A DNA stretch of 64,000 bases, from NCBI RefSeq assembly GCF_007109225.1, contig NZ_VJZK01000002.1, positions 186,001-250,000 of the forward strand. Reading direction: 5' to 3'. Shown here piece by piece: positions 62,651 to 64,000 of the stretch. Within the stretch, counting starts at the first letter, position 1. Every line of letters begins with the position of its first letter. Under the pieces are notes generated by a model. It saw nothing but the letters and a program-made list of their open reading frames with translations. It was not told where the DNA came from and ran no database searches. Source of the DNA: Flavobacterium sp. GT3R68. Its GTDB lineage: Bacteria; Bacteroidota; Bacteroidia; Flavobacteriales; Flavobacteriaceae. The translations under genes and the position numbers were made by a program.

Positions 62651-62684
62651 AAAAAACTCGAAGTGTCATGCTTCGAGTTTTTTT
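62651..62684. terminator. Terminator between convergent receptor and FabH-like genes
   Basis: Stem ACTCGAAG / CTTCGAGT with a seven-base loop, A and T runs on both sides; works in both directions. Confidence 0.88.
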
Positions 62685-62709
62685 ATACTTAATATTTTAT
62701 CTCTTTAAA

Positions 62710-63720
62710 TTACCATTTGATAATGGCACTTCCCCACGTAAATCCGCTTCCGAAAGCAGCCAAAACTACCGTATCTCCTGATTTGATTTTCCCTTGTTCC
62801 CACGCTTCTGTCAACGCAATCGGAATCGAAGCTGCAGTTGTATTTCCGTATTTCTGGATATTATTAAAAACCTGGTCATCCGTCAATTCGAATTTCTTTT
62901 GTATGAATTGTGAAATCCTTAAATTCGCCTGATGCGGAATCAGCATGTCAATATCGGAAGTCTTCAGATTATTGGCTTCTAAACCTTCGTTTATCACTTC
63001 GCTAAAACGAACCACCGCATTCTTGAATACAAACTGACCGTTCATATACGGAAAATAACTGTCGTCTTCCGGGCTTTGGTCCTTCAGGATATCGGTTACC
63101 CAGCGTCCGCCCATTCCCGGTGCTTTCACAATCAGTTCCGCGGCATGTTCCCCTTCCGAATGCAGATGTGTGGAAAGGATTCCTTTGGTCAGATCTTCTT
63201 CCCGGCTTAAAACCGCTGCTCCTGCCCCATCGCCAAAAATCACCGAAACACTACGGCCTCGGTCTGTCATATCCAATCCTGTCGATTGTACTTCCGATCC
63301 AATAATCAGAATGTTTTTATACATTCCCGTTTTGATATACTGGTCGGCCACTGACAAGGCATAGATAAATCCGGAACATTGGTTTCTGACATCCAACGCG
63401 CCCACTGTTCTCAACCCTAAATCACGTTGCACCAAAACTCCCGGTCCCGGAAAATAGTAATCCGGACTCAGGGTTGCAAAAACCACAAAATCTATATCTT
63501 CTTTGGCAACACCGGAACGCTCAATAGCAATCTCGGCGGCCTTAACTCCCATCGAAGTGGTCGTGTCTTCTCCCTGAATTATATGTCTTCTTTCCTTAAT
63601 TCCCGTCCGCTCCTGAATCCACTCATCATTGGTGTCCATCAATTTCGACAAATCGTCGTTGGTCACTATATTATCGGGAACATAATAACCCAGTCCCGTA
63701 ATTTTGGAATGATACATCAT
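62710..63720 (-). CDS. 3-oxoacyl-ACP synthase III family protein (FabH-like)
   Basis: 336 residues. Thiolase-fold ketosynthase with the catalytic triad visible: C115 in NQCSGFIYAL, His in PHQANLRI and Asn in YGNTTAASI. Also GDGAGAAVL and a C-terminal GSGFTWGSAIIKW. FabH starts fatty acid synthesis from acetyl-CoA; this version has an insertion around KAPGMGGRWVTDILKDQSPEDD that is common in Bacteroidota paralogues, so the exact primer is uncertain. The second codon is also ATG. Confidence 0.9.
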   Translation of the reverse strand: MMYHSKITGLGYYVPDNIVTNDDLSKLMDTNDEWIQERTGIKERRHIIQGEDTTTSMGVKAAEIAIERSGVAKEDIDFVVFATLSPDYYFPGPGVLVQRDLGLRTVGALDVRNQCSGFIYALSVADQYIKTGMYKNILIIGSEVQSTGLDMTDRGRSVSVIFGDGAGAAVLSREEDLTKGILSTHLHSEGEHAAELIVKAPGMGGRWVTDILKDQSPEDDSYFPYMNGQFVFKNAVVRFSEVINEGLEANNLKTSDIDMLIPHQANLRISQFIQKKFELTDDQVFNNIQKYGNTTAASIPIALTEAWEQGKIKSGDTVVLAAFGSGFTWGSAIIKW

Positions 63721-63744
63721 TTTATTTTAGATTAAATACAACTA

Positions 63745-63778
63745 CAAATTTAAGCTATTAAACCAATACACTCACAAA
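63745..63778 (-). promoter_or_regulatory. Promoter of the FabH-like gene
   Basis: On the minus strand: TTTG (63775-63778), 22 bases, TAAATTTG (63745-63752). The -7 box is exact and lies 25 bases before the start codon. Confidence 0.6.
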
Positions 63779-63806
63779 TTACCACTATTTTAGCAATTGC
63801 TTTTTA

Positions 63807-63876
63807 GGAGCTGTTTCCTGCTGTCCGTTATATCCACACAGAAAAAGTGTGGGATGCCGCTTCCATCAGGGCTAGG
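63807..63876 (+). repeat. Dispersed structured element, copy B
   Basis: The cleanest copy: GGAGCTGTTTCCTGCTG at the left, the hairpin CCACAC / GTGTGG with an A-rich loop in the centre, and GGATGCCGCTTCCATCAGGGCTAGG at the right. The outer stem CCTG / CAGG is intact, and AGC / GCU can extend it across a five-base bulge. It lies in the gap between the FabH-like gene and a possible gene at the right edge. Confidence 0.85.
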
Positions 63877-63980
63877 CAATTATGATGAAAAACAAAATAT
63901 TGTTTCCGGATGTAACAAGATTGAAGTACTTTAGACCAATTAATTCTATCAACCATTCATTAATACAAATAGTTCCGCAC

Positions 63981-64000
63981 ATGAAATTAAAAGTCATTTT
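63981..64000 (+). CDS. Possible start of a rightward gene at the window edge
   Basis: ATG at 63981 opens a frame (MKLKVI) that leaves the window after six codons. The gap before it holds only the dispersed element and no other obvious gene. Too short to identify. Confidence 0.25.

Overview
The window comes from a member of the Bacteroidota, almost certainly the family Flavobacteriaceae and probably the genus Flavobacterium. The base composition is AT-rich. Promoters fit the Bacteroidota pattern TTG/TTTG, about 18-23 bases, then TAnnTTTG. Shine-Dalgarno sites are mostly absent. Typical families are present: a type IX secretion (T9SS) C-terminal sorting domain, DUF2807 'head GIN' proteins, PspC/PadR, a TonB-dependent receptor with an OMP_b-brl_3 barrel, a long signal peptidase I, and methylmalonyl-CoA mutase split into two subunits. 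Nearly all of the 64 kb is dense chromosomal core. I see no prophage, integrase, transposase, CRISPR array, restriction system or rRNA operon.

Layout. 1-5.6 kb: ABC exporter pair (permease cut by the window edge), grpE-dnaJ, a TIGR01777 epimerase and a DUF4442 protein, all leftward. 5.8-14 kb: a rightward envelope/stress-type cluster (DUF4870, PadR, PspC, M23 peptidase, two DUF2807 proteins, a small secreted protein and an M1 peptidase). 14-15.7 kb: trxB, then a tRNA-Pro locus holding a degenerate tRNA copy and a frameshifted GIY-YIG nuclease. 15.7-22.2 kb: udk, a DivIC/FtsB-like gene, a T9SS cargo protein and the methylmalonyl-CoA mutase genes. 22.2-29.2 kb: a short-chain dehydrogenase and the parA-parB-DUF5683-dapB-lepB-wbqC run. 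29.2-35.4 kb, leftward: TPR protein, ribH, mutL, two rhomboids and an EEP-family protein. 35.6-42.6 kb, rightward: recF, rhodanese-thioredoxin lipoprotein, DUF2461, murB, PaiB-like, a glycosyltransferase, an ECF sigma factor and a TonB-type protein. 42.7-50.8 kb: two sensory modules, lipA, gap, a purine nucleoside phosphorylase and lpxK. 50.9-64 kb: Nif3-like protein, a coiled-coil protein, hydrolase, rluF, folD, ffh, a lipoprotein, argS, a TonB-dependent receptor and a FabH-type synthase.

The most interesting material is not in the large genes. (1) A dispersed element of about 70-90 bp occurs four times between genes (16371, 23753 inverted, 53681, 63807). Its flanks are conserved, its central hairpin varies in sequence but stays paired, and at least one outer-stem pair shows a compensatory change. 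This looks like a structured RNA or a mobile hairpin family; it may or may not be the Flavo-1 candidate RNA. (2) At tRNA-Pro, a 28-base exact copy of the tRNA 5' part, followed by a degraded 3' part and a frameshifted GIY-YIG gene, lies between the only visible promoter and the intact tRNA. (3) 11-bp tandem repeats sit directly before the start codons of two consecutive genes in the PspC cluster. (4) Several conserved proteins lack expected catalytic or metal-binding residues: DnaJ (two of four zinc motifs), MutL (endonuclease motif), an M23 peptidase (one zinc ligand), a zinc-ribbon protein (all four cysteines) and a histidine kinase with no ATPase domain.

All family calls come from reading the translated sequence and recognising motifs by eye. 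No database search was run.
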